Shown: positions 9,523 to 19,419 of the stretch, in pieces
How the letters are laid out: each line of letters opens with the position of its first letter
Position numbering within the stretch: the first letter of the stretch is position 1
Assembly: GCA_016717655.1 (NCBI GenBank)
Contig: JADKFC010000006.1
Location: 1-64,000 of the forward strand
Direction: 5' to 3'
Origin: Saprospiraceae bacterium
GTDB lineage: Bacteria > Bacteroidota > Bacteroidia > Chitinophagales > Saprospiraceae
Length of the DNA stretch: 64,000 bases
Position numbers and translations under genes: made by a program
Notes under the pieces: generated by a model
The model's input: the letters and a program-made list of their open reading frames with translations, nothing else
What the model was told of the DNA's origin: nothing
Databases searched by the model: none

Positions 9523-10526
9523 TGGAAAGAAAAAGATTCTTCTGTATTGACGCCCATACCTGTGGCAATCCTGTAAGGGTGGTAGCCGGAGGCGGCCCTG
9601 CGCTCGAGGGTGAAGATATGGGCGAGAAGCGCAGGTTTTTTATGGACCACTATGATTGGATCAGGAAGTCGCTCATGTTTGAGCCCCGCGGCCATGATAT
9701 GATGAGTGGGTCTATCCTGTATCCGCCAACCGACCCTCAAAACGACGCCGCAGTTTTATTCATCGAAACAAGTGGCTGTCTGCCCATGTGCGGTCATGGC
9801 ACCATTGGCACGGTAACCATTGCCATAGAAGAAGGGCTGATCATTCCTAAAATCCCCGGTCGATTGCGACTCGAAACACCGGCGGGTCTGGTACTCATAA
9901 GTTACCAGTTGGATGGGCAAAAAGTTAAAAAAGTAAAGCTCACCAATGTGCCATCATTTTTGTACGCCAGAAACCTCGACGTTCATCATTCAGTATTGGG
10001 ATCACTTAGGGTGGATGTAGCTTATGGTGGTAACTTTTATGCCATCGTAGAAGCCCAGGAAAATTATACCGATGTTGCCAAATATACCGCTGATGCTCTG
10101 ATAGCTATGAGCAGGGAGCTTAGGATGCTGGTCAATGAAAAATATACCTTTGTTCACCCCTTGGATGCCAAAACCAACACATGCAGCCACGTTTTGTGGA
10201 AAGGCTCACCCGTCAATCCCGGTTCCCATGCCCGCAACGCTGTATTTTATGGAGACAAGGCTATAGACAGGAGTCCTTGCGGTACAGGCACCTCGGCAAG
10301 AATGTCCCAATTGTTTGCAAAGGGTAAATTGGTTCAAGGAGAAGAATTTGTGCACGAAAGTTTTATTCTTTCTACCTTCACCGGTAAGATAGAAGGTATC
10401 ACTAAAGTGGGCAACTTCGATGCCATCATTCCTTCCATCGTAGGGTGGGCCAGGATTTATGGATACAACACCATTTTAGTAGACCCCCAAGATGATCCCT
10501 ATGCTGGCGGATTTCAGGTAATTTAA
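9522..10526 (+). CDS. 4-hydroxyproline 2-epimerase (proline racemase family)
   Basis: 334-residue cofactor-independent racemase. Both catalytic cysteines are present: Cys90 in MCGHGTIGT and Cys253 in DRSPCGTGTSA. A Cys/Cys pair fits an epimerase or racemase, whereas the related trans-3-hydroxyproline dehydratases carry Thr at the second site. It would convert trans-4-hydroxy-L-proline to cis-4-hydroxy-D-proline, the first step of the pathway. The start at 9522 is chosen because MERKRFFCIDAHTCGNPVRV is the usual family N-terminus and the ATG overlaps the previous stop. The next enzyme in the pathway, a D-hydroxyproline oxidase or dehydrogenase, is not in the window. Confidence 0.88.
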   Translation: MERKRFFCIDAHTCGNPVRVVAGGGPALEGEDMGEKRRFFMDHYDWIRKSLMFEPRGHDMMSGSILYPPTDPQNDAAVLFIETSGCLPMCGHGTIGTVTIAIEEGLIIPKIPGRLRLETPAGLVLISYQLDGQKVKKVKLTNVPSFLYARNLDVHHSVLGSLRVDVAYGGNFYAIVEAQENYTDVAKYTADALIAMSRELRMLVNEKYTFVHPLDAKTNTCSHVLWKGSPVNPGSHARNAVFYGDKAIDRSPCGTGTSARMSQLFAKGKLVQGEEFVHESFILSTFTGKIEGITKVGNFDAIIPSIVGWARIYGYNTILVDPQDDPYAGGFQVI

Positions 10527-10540
10527 GATCATAATCATGG

Positions 10541-11127
10541 ATGCAAAAACATATTGTCGGTAAGTTTGATTCTTTTTTTCTGTAATTGATATCATTGGTT
10601 CTTTGCCAATTATTATAGATTTGAAAGAAAAAGGCAACCGGATCGAATCGGCGAAAGCAGCCGCGGTAAGTCTGGTGCTGATGGTTACATTTTTATACGT
10701 AGGTGATCAGGTGTTAAAACTATTTGGGGTAGATATCCCCTCATTTGCGGTTGCAGGTTCCATTATCCTTTTTATCATCAGTTTTGAAATGATCCTAGGA
10801 ATAACCCTTTTTAAGGAAGAAAAAAAGGTAAAAAAGGCCACCATTGTACCGGTTGCTTTTCCACTGGTGGCGGGGGCAGGTACCATGACCACCATAATAT
10901 CATTGAAAGCCAAATTTGACAACATCGAAATTCTAACGGGCATAGTTATCAATATTGTGCTTGTCTATATTGTGCTCAAAAGCAGCGACTATTTGAAAGA
11001 CAAGTTAAGTCCTTCGTTTATCAATGTTTTGAGGAAGATGTTTGGCATCATCCTGCTCGCCATTGCAGTCAAATTGTTCAGGGATAATTTCCACCTGTAC
11101 ATTGCCACCGGGAGCCCGGCTCAATAA
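10541..11127 (+). CDS. MarC-family integral membrane protein, frame broken near the start
   Basis: MarC proteins are small inner-membrane proteins with about six helices and no firmly established function. From 10603 the reading is SLPIIIDLKEKG, then hydrophobic segments including FAVAGSIILFIISFEMILG, VPVAFPLVAGAGTMTT (the MarC P-x-GAGTM motif) and GIVINIVLVYIVL. The conserved SVIDIIGSLP stretch continues upstream, but the frame is cut by a stop. Adding one T to the seven-T run at 10573-10579 joins it to an ATG at 10541. The reconstructed N-terminus is a little shorter than usual, so a further base error upstream is possible. It follows the epimerase by 14 bases and may be in the same transcript, with no clear functional link. 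Confidence 0.75.
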
Positions 11128-11129
11128 TT

Positions 11130-11709
11130 CTATAAATTTATATCTATTATCGAACTACCTGTTTTGACAGTATTTTCATAGATGGGAGCCCCCTGGAGTT
11201 CTATCCTCAAATATTGACTACTATCGGGTATTACACCAATTAGCACCGAAGTGTCTGTTTTGACAGTGAGACGTTGATTTTTTATAATATCATTACCATA
11301 ATAATTATACATACAACTGTCTGCTTTCAAAGCTATGATGTAGTCTCCCGGTTGTGTGAAATGGATGTTTAATAAATCTAAAAGGTCTGCTGTTTAACTC
11401 AATTACTTCGTTTTCAGCTTGTAGGCTTTCATTCTCATACAAACACTGATTGCGATCCAAATATTTGTCATACCCATGAGTAGTATTGTATTTCAGATAG
11501 AAATTTTCTGTTTTCCCACAGGGAATTTCAATAGTGGTATATCTTTCAAAATCAGTTACCACTATGACCCTGTAGTATCCATCCGGATATTCTGTACTGG
11601 AGGCTGAGATAAGTGTAAATTCATCAAAAAAGGTAGATTCTCTGTAACAGGTAAAACCCGACAAAGTAAAAAAAGCAAGCATTAGTATTTTACCACGTAA
11701 GTCCAACAT
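11130..11709 (-). CDS. Hypothetical secreted protein or lipoprotein, one frame break
   Basis: I do not recognise a family. The N-terminus MLDLRGKILMLAFFTLSGFTCYRE has a hydrophobic signal with a Cys at residue 21, so it may be a lipoprotein, although the lipobox is weak. The frame breaks at 11393-11395; adding one base to the three-T run (A run in the coding strand) gives a continuous reading through LLNIHFTQPGDYIIALKA to the stop at 11130. The reconstructed protein is about 193 residues and looks beta-rich, with PGDY typical of cell-surface beta-sandwich folds. It starts inside the end of the upstream barrel gene (20-base overlap), so the two are probably co-expressed. Confidence 0.55.
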
Positions 11710-12384
11710 GAAGCTCAATTTTAAATGAAACATAACTGCCCTTGTCTCTGAAAATCAAATTATTGTTCCACCTGCCCACAGTAGTGATATCAGCATCCCG
11801 GTCTTCAAGGTCTGCCCCTGCTGGTATTTCAGCGTTTTCATTGTTCCAATATCTGGCATACATGGGTCTTAAATGTAATTTCATCTCGGCCAAATTTTCG
11901 AAAGTGACCAGGCAGGACAAACCTTAAGCCGGTTTGAAAAATATGTATTCGGTCATTGTAGGTAATGTGTTGAAAATTGTCGCATCTGTAAAACCATTCA
12001 TCAATGGGGGCACCTCCTGTGCAAAAACACTCATTTTTACGAACGTTAAAGTTTTCGTACCCAGCATATACACCAATCAGATTGTCATAAAAGTAAAGGG
12101 TAAATTCACCACCCAGATTGGGACGCTCCTGTATAATCTGGTAGGTAAAATCTGGAGTAAAATCCAGATTGTTGAGTACTATGGGTAAGGCAAACTGGGT
12201 CCTGAACAAACCAAGTTGTAAACCCCAGTTTTTGGTCAATTCTCTGTGATAGGTCATGCCCCAAAACACCTTTGGTAGAAACCATTGAAAATAAATTGCT
12301 GCTGAGGTGATTCTTGCCCTGGGCAGTAATTTGACCTTGAGCCGCAATCATTAGGCAAAGAAGGGTGGCATATAAACTTTTCAT
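11690..12384 (-). CDS. Small outer-membrane beta-barrel-like protein, two frame breaks
   Basis: About 230 residues after repair. A signal peptide (MKSLYATLLCLMIAAQGQ ending in TAQA) is followed by alternating hydrophobic and aromatic strands such as NWGLQLGLFRTQFALP, GGEFTLYFYDNLIGVYAGY and IFQTGLRFVLPGHF. It ends with SFKIELHVGLTW, and a terminal aromatic residue is usual for outer-membrane barrels. The frame breaks at 12317-12319 (one extra base in CCC, giving the clean cleavage site TAQA-RITS) and at 11892-11894 (one extra base in AAA, joining HFRK to LAEMKLHLRPMYARYW). No specific function can be assigned. The barrel call rests on strand pattern only. Confidence 0.55.
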
Positions 12385-12467
12385 ATTTTAAAAACGATGG
12401 GTAAAATTAATCGCTGCCTGTGATAAAAAAGAAGACAACAGCTTATATTTACTCAAAATTAGAATCC

Positions 12468-14500
12468 ATGCAAAAGTTATTTTTAGTTGCATTTTGGGTC
12501 CTGACCCTGACGGCCCCGGGGTTGGCACAAGATCTTAAACCCATAACCCATGAAGAAATGTGGATGATGAAGAGGGTGGGCAGTCCCAGCTTAAGTCCCG
12601 ATGGCAAATGGGTTATTTTTTCGGTATTGGATCCATCTTACAATGAAAAAGACCAGGTCAATGACTTGTGGATTGCAGCTTCAGACCGGACCAGCCCACC
12701 TAGAAGGCTCACCACCAACAAGGCCGGCGAATCTTCCTATTCCTGGAGTCCTGATGGGCATTCTATAGCCTTCGTAGCCAAAAGAGATGGCGAAGAAGAA
12801 AGCCAGATCTATTTGCTCAATATGAAGATGGGTGGAGAGGCACAAAAATTTACATCAAGCCTCGCCGGAGCATCCAATCCAAGATGGAGCCCTGATGGGA
12901 GAATGATCTTGTTCAATAGTTCTGTCTATCCGGGCTGCTATGCAGACTCTCTTCAAAAGAAAGCCATGGAAGAAAAAAAGAACCTAAAGTACAAAGCTAG
13001 GGTTTACGATGGTTTCCCGATTCGCAACTGGGATAAATGGCTGGATGAAAAACAAAGCCACCTCTTTGTTCAACATCTTGACAGCACAAAAGCAAAAAAT
13101 CTGTTTGCGGTTTCAAAAATTGCTGACGATGCCGGATTTAGTCTCAATGGTGCTCCAGTGGGCGGGTAACGACGAAATTGTACTTACGGCCACTGTAGGA
13201 CGACAAATACCTCCTATCAATACACCACCAGCAAAATACACACCCTGAATGTAAGAACAGGGGAAATTAACTCGATGGACATAGGGTTCACAGATGTATC
13301 CAATGCCCAACTGAGCCCCGATGGCAAATTTCTGTTTTGCCTGGTTTCTAACAATTCTTATTCAACCTATCAATTGTCGCATTTAATGCGTTTTGATTGG
13401 CCTTCACTCAAGAACCCTGTCAACTTTAGCAAATCGCTCGACAGGCCAATAAACATGTATACTTTTGATGGCAATTTGCTTTGGGCATCGGTTGAAGATA
13501 AGGGCAGGGACCTGATTTATCAGTGGCAGCTTACAGACCCTAAACCAAAAGAATTGACAGGACAGATGCAGGCTGTCTGTCGCAATTGTCAGTTAAATCA
13601 GGTGTTGTGGTGGCATCTTATGAAACTGCCGCTATGCCTCCTGAAATTGTAGCTTTAAGGATTGACGGCACGGTCGATTACATAAGTACATTTAATAAAG
13701 AAAGACTATCCAAACTCGACCTATATCCGGTAGAAACTTTTTGGACCAAAACTTCTCGCGGGAAATCCATCCGATCCATGCTGGTGAGGCCTGCTTCTTT
13801 TGATGTAAATAAAAAGTACCCACTAATTGTACTGATGCATGGCGGTCCCTCCATTTCCTACAAGGAAGCCTTTAGCTATCGCTGGAATTACCACCTGCTG
13901 GCAGGAAGTGAATATGTATTGGTATTGACCGATTATACCGGCAGTACAGGGTATGGAGAGCAGTTTTCAAAAGACATACAATACGATCCTTTTAAAGGAC
14001 CTGCAACTGAAATACAGGAAGCTGCTGCAGATGCCATCAAACGATTTTCCTTTATCGACGGTTCTCGTCAAGCAGCAGGAGGGGCGAGTTATGGTGGCCA
14101 CCTGGCCAACTGGATGCAAGCCACAACCTCCCATTACAAGTGTTTGATCTCACACGCAGGGGCTGTCAACTTTATTTCACAATGGGGAACCAGCGATGTG
14201 ATTTTTGGAAGAGAAGTGATGAACGGAGGGGCTCCGTGGGTACAAACGCCAACATGGAAGGAGCAAAACCCCTACTTTATGGCACCCAATTTTAAAACCC
14301 CAATGCTTTTGACAGTAGGTGAGTTGGATTATAGGGTGCCTATCAACAACACCATTGAAAACTGGCACATCCATCAGCGTTTGAAAATACCTTCAAAATT
14401 GGTAGTCTTCCCTGAAGAGAATCACTGGATACTGAAAGCCGAAAATTCCAAATTCCATTATAAGGAAGTGAGGGATTGGTTGGCGAAATACCTCCAATAA
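12468..14500 (+). CDS. Secreted S9-family (prolyl oligopeptidase-type) serine peptidase, three frame breaks
   Basis: About 677 residues after repair. A signal peptide begins at the ATG at 12468 (MQKLFLVAFWVLTLTAPGLAQ). An N-terminal beta-propeller shows TolB/WD-like repeats (SLSPDGKWVIF, SWSPDGHSIAF, RWSPDGRMILF, QLSPDGKFLFC). The C-terminal alpha/beta-hydrolase has nucleophile Ser in GGASYGGHLAN, Asp in GELDYRVP and His in EENHWIL, the order expected for S9 acylaminoacyl/dipeptidyl peptidases. Breaks occur near 13154 (one extra C), 13195-13200 (one missing base, most simply G) and 13584 (one missing base, most simply A). All three lie between intact domain parts, and the catalytic domain is in one frame from 13586. 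Probably a periplasmic or secreted peptidase. Confidence 0.85.
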
Positions 14501-14513
14501 TGGGATAAAAAAA

Positions 14514-14550
14514 GAAGGGTGTATCATAATCATTAAATGATACACCCTTT
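14514..14550. terminator. Bidirectional terminator between S9 peptidase and dNK
   Basis: An 11-bp perfect stem (GGGTGTATCAT with ATGATACACCC), extended by A-T and G-T pairs, has a short AT loop. It is flanked by T-rich sequence on the right and A-rich sequence on the left, so it can serve both converging genes. Confidence 0.8.
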
Positions 14551-14577
14551 AATTCTTTGGTTCAAAGATGGACTTAT

Positions 14578-15204
14578 TTAGAATAAGCCGAAGAGCTCTC
14601 CATCTACCTGTTGTAAAATCTTACCAAAGTCTTCCTGGTTTTGTTTAAAATCGAGCTCATCTACATTGATGACCAGGAGGTTGCCATGGTCATAGCCCTC
14701 TATCCAGTCTTCATATCTTTGATTGAGTCTCTTAAGGTATTCAAGGCTCATATTGCCTTCATAATCCCTGCCTCTGGTATGAATGTGGGCCACCAGGGTA
14801 GGAATACTCGCTTTAAGGTAGATAAGGAGATCAGGGGCCTCTACCTGTTTTGACATGGCTTGGAAGAGATCAAAATAATTGCTAAAATCTCTTAAGCTCA
14901 TCAATCCCATGTCGTGCAGGTTGGGAGCAAAGATGTGGGCATCTTCATAGATGGTCCTGTCCTGAATCACAGTTTTATCGCCTTTACGGATATCCAGAAT
15001 TTGGCGGTATCTGCTATTGAGAAAGTAGATCTGGAGATTGAATGACCAACGGTGCATATCGTTGTAAAAATCACTTAAGTAGGGGTTGGTATTGGTGTCT
15101 TCGTATAGCACATCCCATTTGTAATGCCTGGAGAGCATCTCTGAAAGAGTGGTTTTGCCCGCCCCAATATTACCGGCTACCGCAATGTGTTTTAGTTTTT
15201 GCAT
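14578..15204 (-). CDS. Deoxynucleoside kinase
   Basis: 208-residue dNK-family enzyme, phosphorylating deoxynucleosides for nucleotide salvage in the cytoplasm. The P-loop is GNIGAGKTTLS at residues 11-21, the base-binding region follows (LYEDTNTNPYLSDFY), and the DRTIYEDAHIFA motif corresponds to the conserved ERSIYED-like segment. A lid arginine region is seen at HTRGRDYE. The start at 15204 gives MQKLKHIAVAGNIGAGKTTL, the usual length before the P-loop. The ATG at 15219 is possible, but the open frame further upstream runs across the promoter. A perfect -7 box sits at 15244-15251. Confidence 0.9.
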   Translation of the reverse strand: MQKLKHIAVAGNIGAGKTTLSEMLSRHYKWDVLYEDTNTNPYLSDFYNDMHRWSFNLQIYFLNSRYRQILDIRKGDKTVIQDRTIYEDAHIFAPNLHDMGLMSLRDFSNYFDLFQAMSKQVEAPDLLIYLKASIPTLVAHIHTRGRDYEGNMSLEYLKRLNQRYEDWIEGYDHGNLLVINVDELDFKQNQEDFGKILQQVDGELFGLF

Positions 15205-15243
15205 AGATCTAATTGTCATTCTACCGGCCAAAACCGGACCTGA

Positions 15244-15251
15244 CAAAAGTA
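15244..15251 (-). promoter_or_regulatory. -7 box for the deoxynucleoside kinase gene
   Basis: The minus strand reads TACTTTTG (TAnnTTTG), about 40 bases before the ATG at 15204. It is one of a divergent pair with the box at 15282-15289. Confidence 0.5.
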
Positions 15252-15281
15252 CAAAAAGAATCGAATTTCCCCCTTTTTTTA

Positions 15282-15289
15282 TACCTTTG
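15282..15289 (+). promoter_or_regulatory. -7 box for gatC
   Basis: TACCTTTG (TAnnTTTG) lies 36 bases before the gatC ATG at 15325, giving a leader of about 30 bases. It is divergent from the dNK promoter 30 bases away. Confidence 0.5.
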
Positions 15290-15324
15290 GCGAAGTTTAT
15301 CCGCATCACATCGAAATAAACAAC

Positions 15325-15615
15325 ATGGTAGTCGACGATCACTTAATTTTGAAATTGCAAAAACTGGCTAAGCTGGATCTGGACTCTGAAGAAAGAGAAA
15401 GCATGAAGCAGGAATTGGAAAAAATGATCGGCATGTTTGACAAAATTTCTGAGGTAAATACGGATGGACTGGAAGCCCTGGTGTATATGTCTGATTCCCA
15501 AGATAAGCTCAGAGATGATGAAGTACGTGAAGGATTGTCCCTTTCTACTTTAGCCCGTTTAGCCCCTTCGATGGAGCAGAATTATGTTGCAGTACCGAAG
15601 GTCATCGAGACTTAA
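15325..15615 (+). CDS. gatC: Asp/Glu-tRNA(Asn/Gln) amidotransferase subunit C
   Basis: 96-residue GatC, the small stabilising subunit of the GatCAB complex that converts misacylated Glu-tRNA(Gln) or Asp-tRNA(Asn). The family pattern is clear: LQKLAKLDLDSEERESMKQE at the N-terminus, MIGMFDKISEVNTDGLEAL in the middle, and LRDDEVREGLS near the end. gatA and gatB are not nearby, which is common. It is followed 9 bases later by an ABC ATPase, so the two are likely co-transcribed. Confidence 0.93.
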   Translation: MVVDDHLILKLQKLAKLDLDSEERESMKQELEKMIGMFDKISEVNTDGLEALVYMSDSQDKLRDDEVREGLSLSTLARLAPSMEQNYVAVPKVIET

Positions 15616-15624
15616 ATTAATGAT

Positions 15625-16320
15625 ATGTCACTAATTGTAATTAAAAACCTGGCCAAGACCTATAAAATGGGTGATGAGGTGGTCAATGCCCTCAAAGGGG
15701 TAAGTATCAACATTGAAAAAAATGAATACGTAGCGTTGATGGGTCCTTCCGGATCCGGAAAATCTACCCTCATGAACCTTATTGGCTGCCTGGATTCACC
15801 CAGCTCGGGTGAGTACATCCTCAATGACAATGTAGTGAGTGAAATGTCGGATGCCGATCTTGCGGAGGTTAGAAATAAACTCATCGGCTTTGTTTTCCAG
15901 ACATTTAACCTTTTACCCAGAATGACGGCACTTGAAAATGTAGCTCTTCCTTTGGTTTACTCCGGGGTGGGTAAAGATGAAAGGCTCGAAAAAGCAGCCC
16001 GTGTGCTCGATGTAGTAGGTCTTTCAGATCGTATGCACCACAAGCCCAATGAGCTGTCCGGTGGTCAAAGACAGAGGGTAGCCATAGCCAGAGCCCTGGT
16101 CAACGACCCTGCTATCATTTTGGCAGATGAACCTACCGGTAACCTTGATACCAAAACTTCTGTGGAAATTATGGCCATTTTTGACAAGATCCACAAAAAC
16201 GGAAATACCGTCATCCTCGTTACCCACGAACCCGATATTGCAGAATATGCACACAGGATCGTAAAATTAAGGGATGGCTTGATCGAATCCGACATGGTGA
16301 AATCTGAACACCACGCTTAG
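15625..16320 (+). CDS. ABC transporter ATP-binding protein (LolD/MacB type)
   Basis: 231-residue nucleotide-binding subunit. Walker A is GPSGSGKSTLMN (about residues 40-51), the Q-loop is FVFQTFNLLPRMTALENV, the signature is LSGGQRQRVAIARAL, Walker B is AIILADEPTGNLD and the H-loop is VILVTHE. The QTFNLLPRMTALENVALP and DEPTGNLDTKTS stretches are those of the MacB/LolD/FtsE class, which power lipoprotein release, efflux or ABC-type envelope remodelling. No permease is adjacent: the next gene converges from the other strand, so the partner must be elsewhere. Confidence 0.9.
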   Translation: MSLIVIKNLAKTYKMGDEVVNALKGVSINIEKNEYVALMGPSGSGKSTLMNLIGCLDSPSSGEYILNDNVVSEMSDADLAEVRNKLIGFVFQTFNLLPRMTALENVALPLVYSGVGKDERLEKAARVLDVVGLSDRMHHKPNELSGGQRQRVAIARALVNDPAIILADEPTGNLDTKTSVEIMAIFDKIHKNGNTVILVTHEPDIAEYAHRIVKLRDGLIESDMVKSEHHA

Positions 16321-16407
16321 CTTTTATCTTCTTTTTTGGCCTGGTAACCCGGTTGTGATAATGAAAATGAATTGCAGTTAATCTGTGAGTCCCATTAATT
16401 CAATAGG

Positions 16408-19400
16408 TTAAACAATCTGCAAGTTGCTTAATCCACTTGAATCTCGTATGAGCCGGATTTGACTGTTGATTCTTTCTTTTAAGGAATCTACATGAGAAAT
16501 GATAGCAATGGTTTTCTCACTTTCTTCTTGTAATCTCTCAAGGGTTGATATAACAACGTCCAGGGTATCACCATCCAGTGTGCCAAAACCTTCGTCGATA
16601 AACAAACAATCAAGTTTAACATTTCTGGAAGCCAAGTCGCTAAGGCTTAGGGCCAGGGCCAAAGACAAGATAAATGTTTCACCTCCCGACAGCGTTTTAA
16701 CACTTCTTTCCATTCCGCCTAAGTAGAGATCGCGAACAAAAAGATCAGATCTGCCCTCTTCTCCGGGACTTACCAAAACATACCGATCTGATAGCGCTGA
16801 CAACCTTCTGTTGGCCAGTAAAATGATCTGTTGCATGGTAAGTTCCTGGGCAAAATTGGCATACTGTTTACCCATAGAATCTCCAATGAGTTGATTGAGC
16901 ATTTCAAACTTACGCAGTGATTGCTCGATACTTTTTTTCTCTTCTTCAAGCAGGTTGGCCTGCTCTTTGAATTGGTGCCATTGTTTAATTTGTTCCTGTA
17001 AACCTCCTCTTTTTCCGGCAAGTTCTGAGGCTGCTCTTTTTTGAACCTCAAGTTCTGCCTTAAATGAGTTGCCATCTGCATTTTCAGGGATGGCAGCTTC
17101 CAAAACTGCGAGCTCATTGTTTACTACCTCTAAGGTATTCCGAAGTGTGGCGCCCTTTTGTTCATGGCTGTTCACCACTTCTTTTATTTGTTCGTATGCT
17201 GCCTGTTCCAGCATTGTGTCAATAGCCGTGGTGTAATCTGATAAACCCAACTCCCGGAGGCGGGGAGCTATTTTAGAGATCAAATTTTCTGAATCTTTTT
17301 CTCTCTTAATAATCCTATCTTTCATCGCCACGACTTTTTCACGGCTATTTTCTTCTTCTTGTGCCAGGATCAAGGTCCGATCTAATTCCTTTTGCCAGTT
17401 TTCCCATTGAGAGGCTGAAGGCAGAGCTGTTTCTCTCTCCCTCTTAACTTGTAAATATGAATTGAGGGCATCATCCAGGTCTGTAAAAAGTTTCTCAAGG
17501 GGTGCTATTTGTAACAGTGTTTCAAAGCCTTGAACCGCCTTTTGCCGGGTCATTATTTCGACTTCCAGTTGTTGCATTTTTTGGTCAATGGCCACTTCGG
17601 TTAATTCTTCGGTTGAAAGGGAAGCAATGGTCTGACCTATTTTTGTTTTTTCTTCTTCTGTTTTCGCCAGTTGCAGCTGTTGCATTTGAATTTTGGTCTG
17701 GGAAGCAGCAGCCTTATTCTGACACTTGTTTAGCAGTTGCTCAACTTGTTTTAATTCCTGTTCTTTTAGGCGTACTTCTACCTCCAGATGGCCAATTTCA
17801 AAAACAACTTGTTGATCACAGTAGGGATGGTTCATAGATCCACAAAGTGGGCAGGGTTGGTCTGGCTGCAAACTACTCCTCAATTCATTCAGGTTAACCT
17901 GCCTCACCCTCAAGTCTTGGTCACTCCTCAGCTGATTCACTTGAGTGGATATAGAACTAATGGATAGTTGATGGCTTTCAATATCTTGTTGAATCTGGTT
18001 TAATTGTACCAGTTCACCCTCAATTTCTTTTTTCAAATGAAGCATTTCCTGATCAGCTTCAAAACTTTTGTGTAGCCAAAATTTAAGTTCCTGAAACTTT
18101 GTTTTTTTGTTTTGGTCTTCAGTCAGCTGCTGACGGATGGTATTGACATCGATTTCGATTTGTCCAATTTTACTATTCGCTTCTTGTCGTAGCTGGCTTA
18201 GGGCCCGGAGTGCCTGCGCTGGTGCAATTTTAATATCCTGCCATTGTTTGAGGGATGGAGGTAATTGAGCCGTAAGTGCTTCGGTTTGAGTTCGCAATTG
18301 ATCGCCCAAACTACGCAATCGCAGGATATCTCCATCCAAACGATTCATTTCCTGTCTGAGGGTAAATAGTTTTTCTTTGACAGCTGCCGGGTCCCATGCT
18401 ATTTGAAGTTTTGAAGACAAGCCTTGCTCCAACAGTTGTCGCTCCTGATTGACCAATGAGATTTTATCGTCAAAATCGCTGACTTCCTTTACCAATAGGT
18501 CTCTTTCTTGATGGGCTGATCTGATCAATGACAATTCACCACTGATCGACAACAGGCTTTCATGTTGTGCAAGTTTATTTTTTTCAATTTGAATCTCCAG
18601 GCTCCTTGACTGCCATTCTGCCAACTTTCGGGAGATTTCACCTGCTCCTTTTTTCTTTTCAAATAAGTCGATCTGATGTACCCATGAAATCAATTGTTCC
18701 GTGGTCTGATGCAAGCTGATAAGTTGCTGATCAATAATTAGAATGTTTTCCTGCAGCCCTGCAAGGTCCTCATCAGAAGTATTCGGTAGCTGTTGGATGA
18801 GATCATGGATAGCAACATATTGTTGCTTTACTTCTTTATGTTTTTCAAAAGCCTTTTTACCCAGACTTCTATAAATATCGGTACCGGTTATTTTTTCAAG
18901 TAGTTCGGCGCGGTCTTCATGTTTGGCTTTCAGAAACTGCGCAAATTCACCCTGACTCAAGACAATCGATTTTACGAACTGCTGATAGTTTAAGCCTATG
19001 AGATCTGCATTTTTTTGTGGCACTTCAGATTTTTTCAGGTCGAGAATTTGTTGACCGTTCTCGTGCCAAATCTCCATGTGATAGTCATTGAGATTGCCAT
19101 TTCTATTAACCTCGATCGACCATTTTGAAATGTATCGTTGCCCCTTACTTTCATAGGTTACCGATGCCCATGCTTCTTTGCTGTGATGGGTCATGATAGA
19201 GTTTAAATCACCCACCATTTTTTTTGAGATGTCTGGCAAACGTGGAATTTGGTTGAACAAAGCCAGACTGATAACATCCAGCAAGGTAGACTTACCAGCC
19301 CCGGTTGGACCTGTGATTAAGATAAGTCCGGCTCCACGCAATGGGGGTTCATCAAAACGAACACTGTGTTCCCCTCTGAGGCTGTGAATATTTTTAAATT

Positions 19401-19419
19401 GTAGAGAAATTATTTTCAT
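16408..19419 (-). CDS. sbcC: Exonuclease SbcCD ATPase subunit SbcC
   Basis: 1,003-residue SMC-like ATPase (Rad50 homologue) that works with SbcD to cut hairpins and process DNA ends. Walker A is GPTGAGKSTLLDVISLALF near residue 38, and long coiled coils flank a central zinc hook, PCPLCGSMNHPYC. The ABC signature LSGGETFILSLALALSLSDLA and Walker B LDCLFIDEGFGTLDGDTLD are at the C-terminus. Length is normal for the family. It starts inside the end of sbcD with a 4-base ATGA overlap, a coupled pair. The internal rightward open frames are shadows. Confidence 0.96.
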   Translation of the reverse strand: MKIISLQFKNIHSLRGEHSVRFDEPPLRGAGLILITGPTGAGKSTLLDVISLALFNQIPRLPDISKKMVGDLNSIMTHHSKEAWASVTYESKGQRYISKWSIEVNRNGNLNDYHMEIWHENGQQILDLKKSEVPQKNADLIGLNYQQFVKSIVLSQGEFAQFLKAKHEDRAELLEKITGTDIYRSLGKKAFEKHKEVKQQYVAIHDLIQQLPNTSDEDLAGLQENILIIDQQLISLHQTTEQLISWVHQIDLFEKKKGAGEISRKLAEWQSRSLEIQIEKNKLAQHESLLSISGELSLIRSAHQERDLLVKEVSDFDDKISLVNQERQLLEQGLSSKLQIAWDPAAVKEKLFTLRQEMNRLDGDILRLRSLGDQLRTQTEALTAQLPPSLKQWQDIKIAPAQALRALSQLRQEANSKIGQIEIDVNTIRQQLTEDQNKKTKFQELKFWLHKSFEADQEMLHLKKEIEGELVQLNQIQQDIESHQLSISSISTQVNQLRSDQDLRVRQVNLNELRSSLQPDQPCPLCGSMNHPYCDQQVVFEIGHLEVEVRLKEQELKQVEQLLNKCQNKAAASQTKIQMQQLQLAKTEEEKTKIGQTIASLSTEELTEVAIDQKMQQLEVEIMTRQKAVQGFETLLQIAPLEKLFTDLDDALNSYLQVKRERETALPSASQWENWQKELDRTLILAQEEENSREKVVAMKDRIIKREKDSENLISKIAPRLRELGLSDYTTAIDTMLEQAAYEQIKEVVNSHEQKGATLRNTLEVVNNELAVLEAAIPENADGNSFKAELEVQKRAASELAGKRGGLQEQIKQWHQFKEQANLLEEEKKSIEQSLRKFEMLNQLIGDSMGKQYANFAQELTMQQIILLANRRLSALSDRYVLVSPGEEGRSDLFVRDLYLGGMERSVKTLSGGETFILSLALALSLSDLASRNVKLDCLFIDEGFGTLDGDTLDVVISTLERLQEESEKTIAIISHVDSLKERINSQIRLIRDSSGLSNLQIV

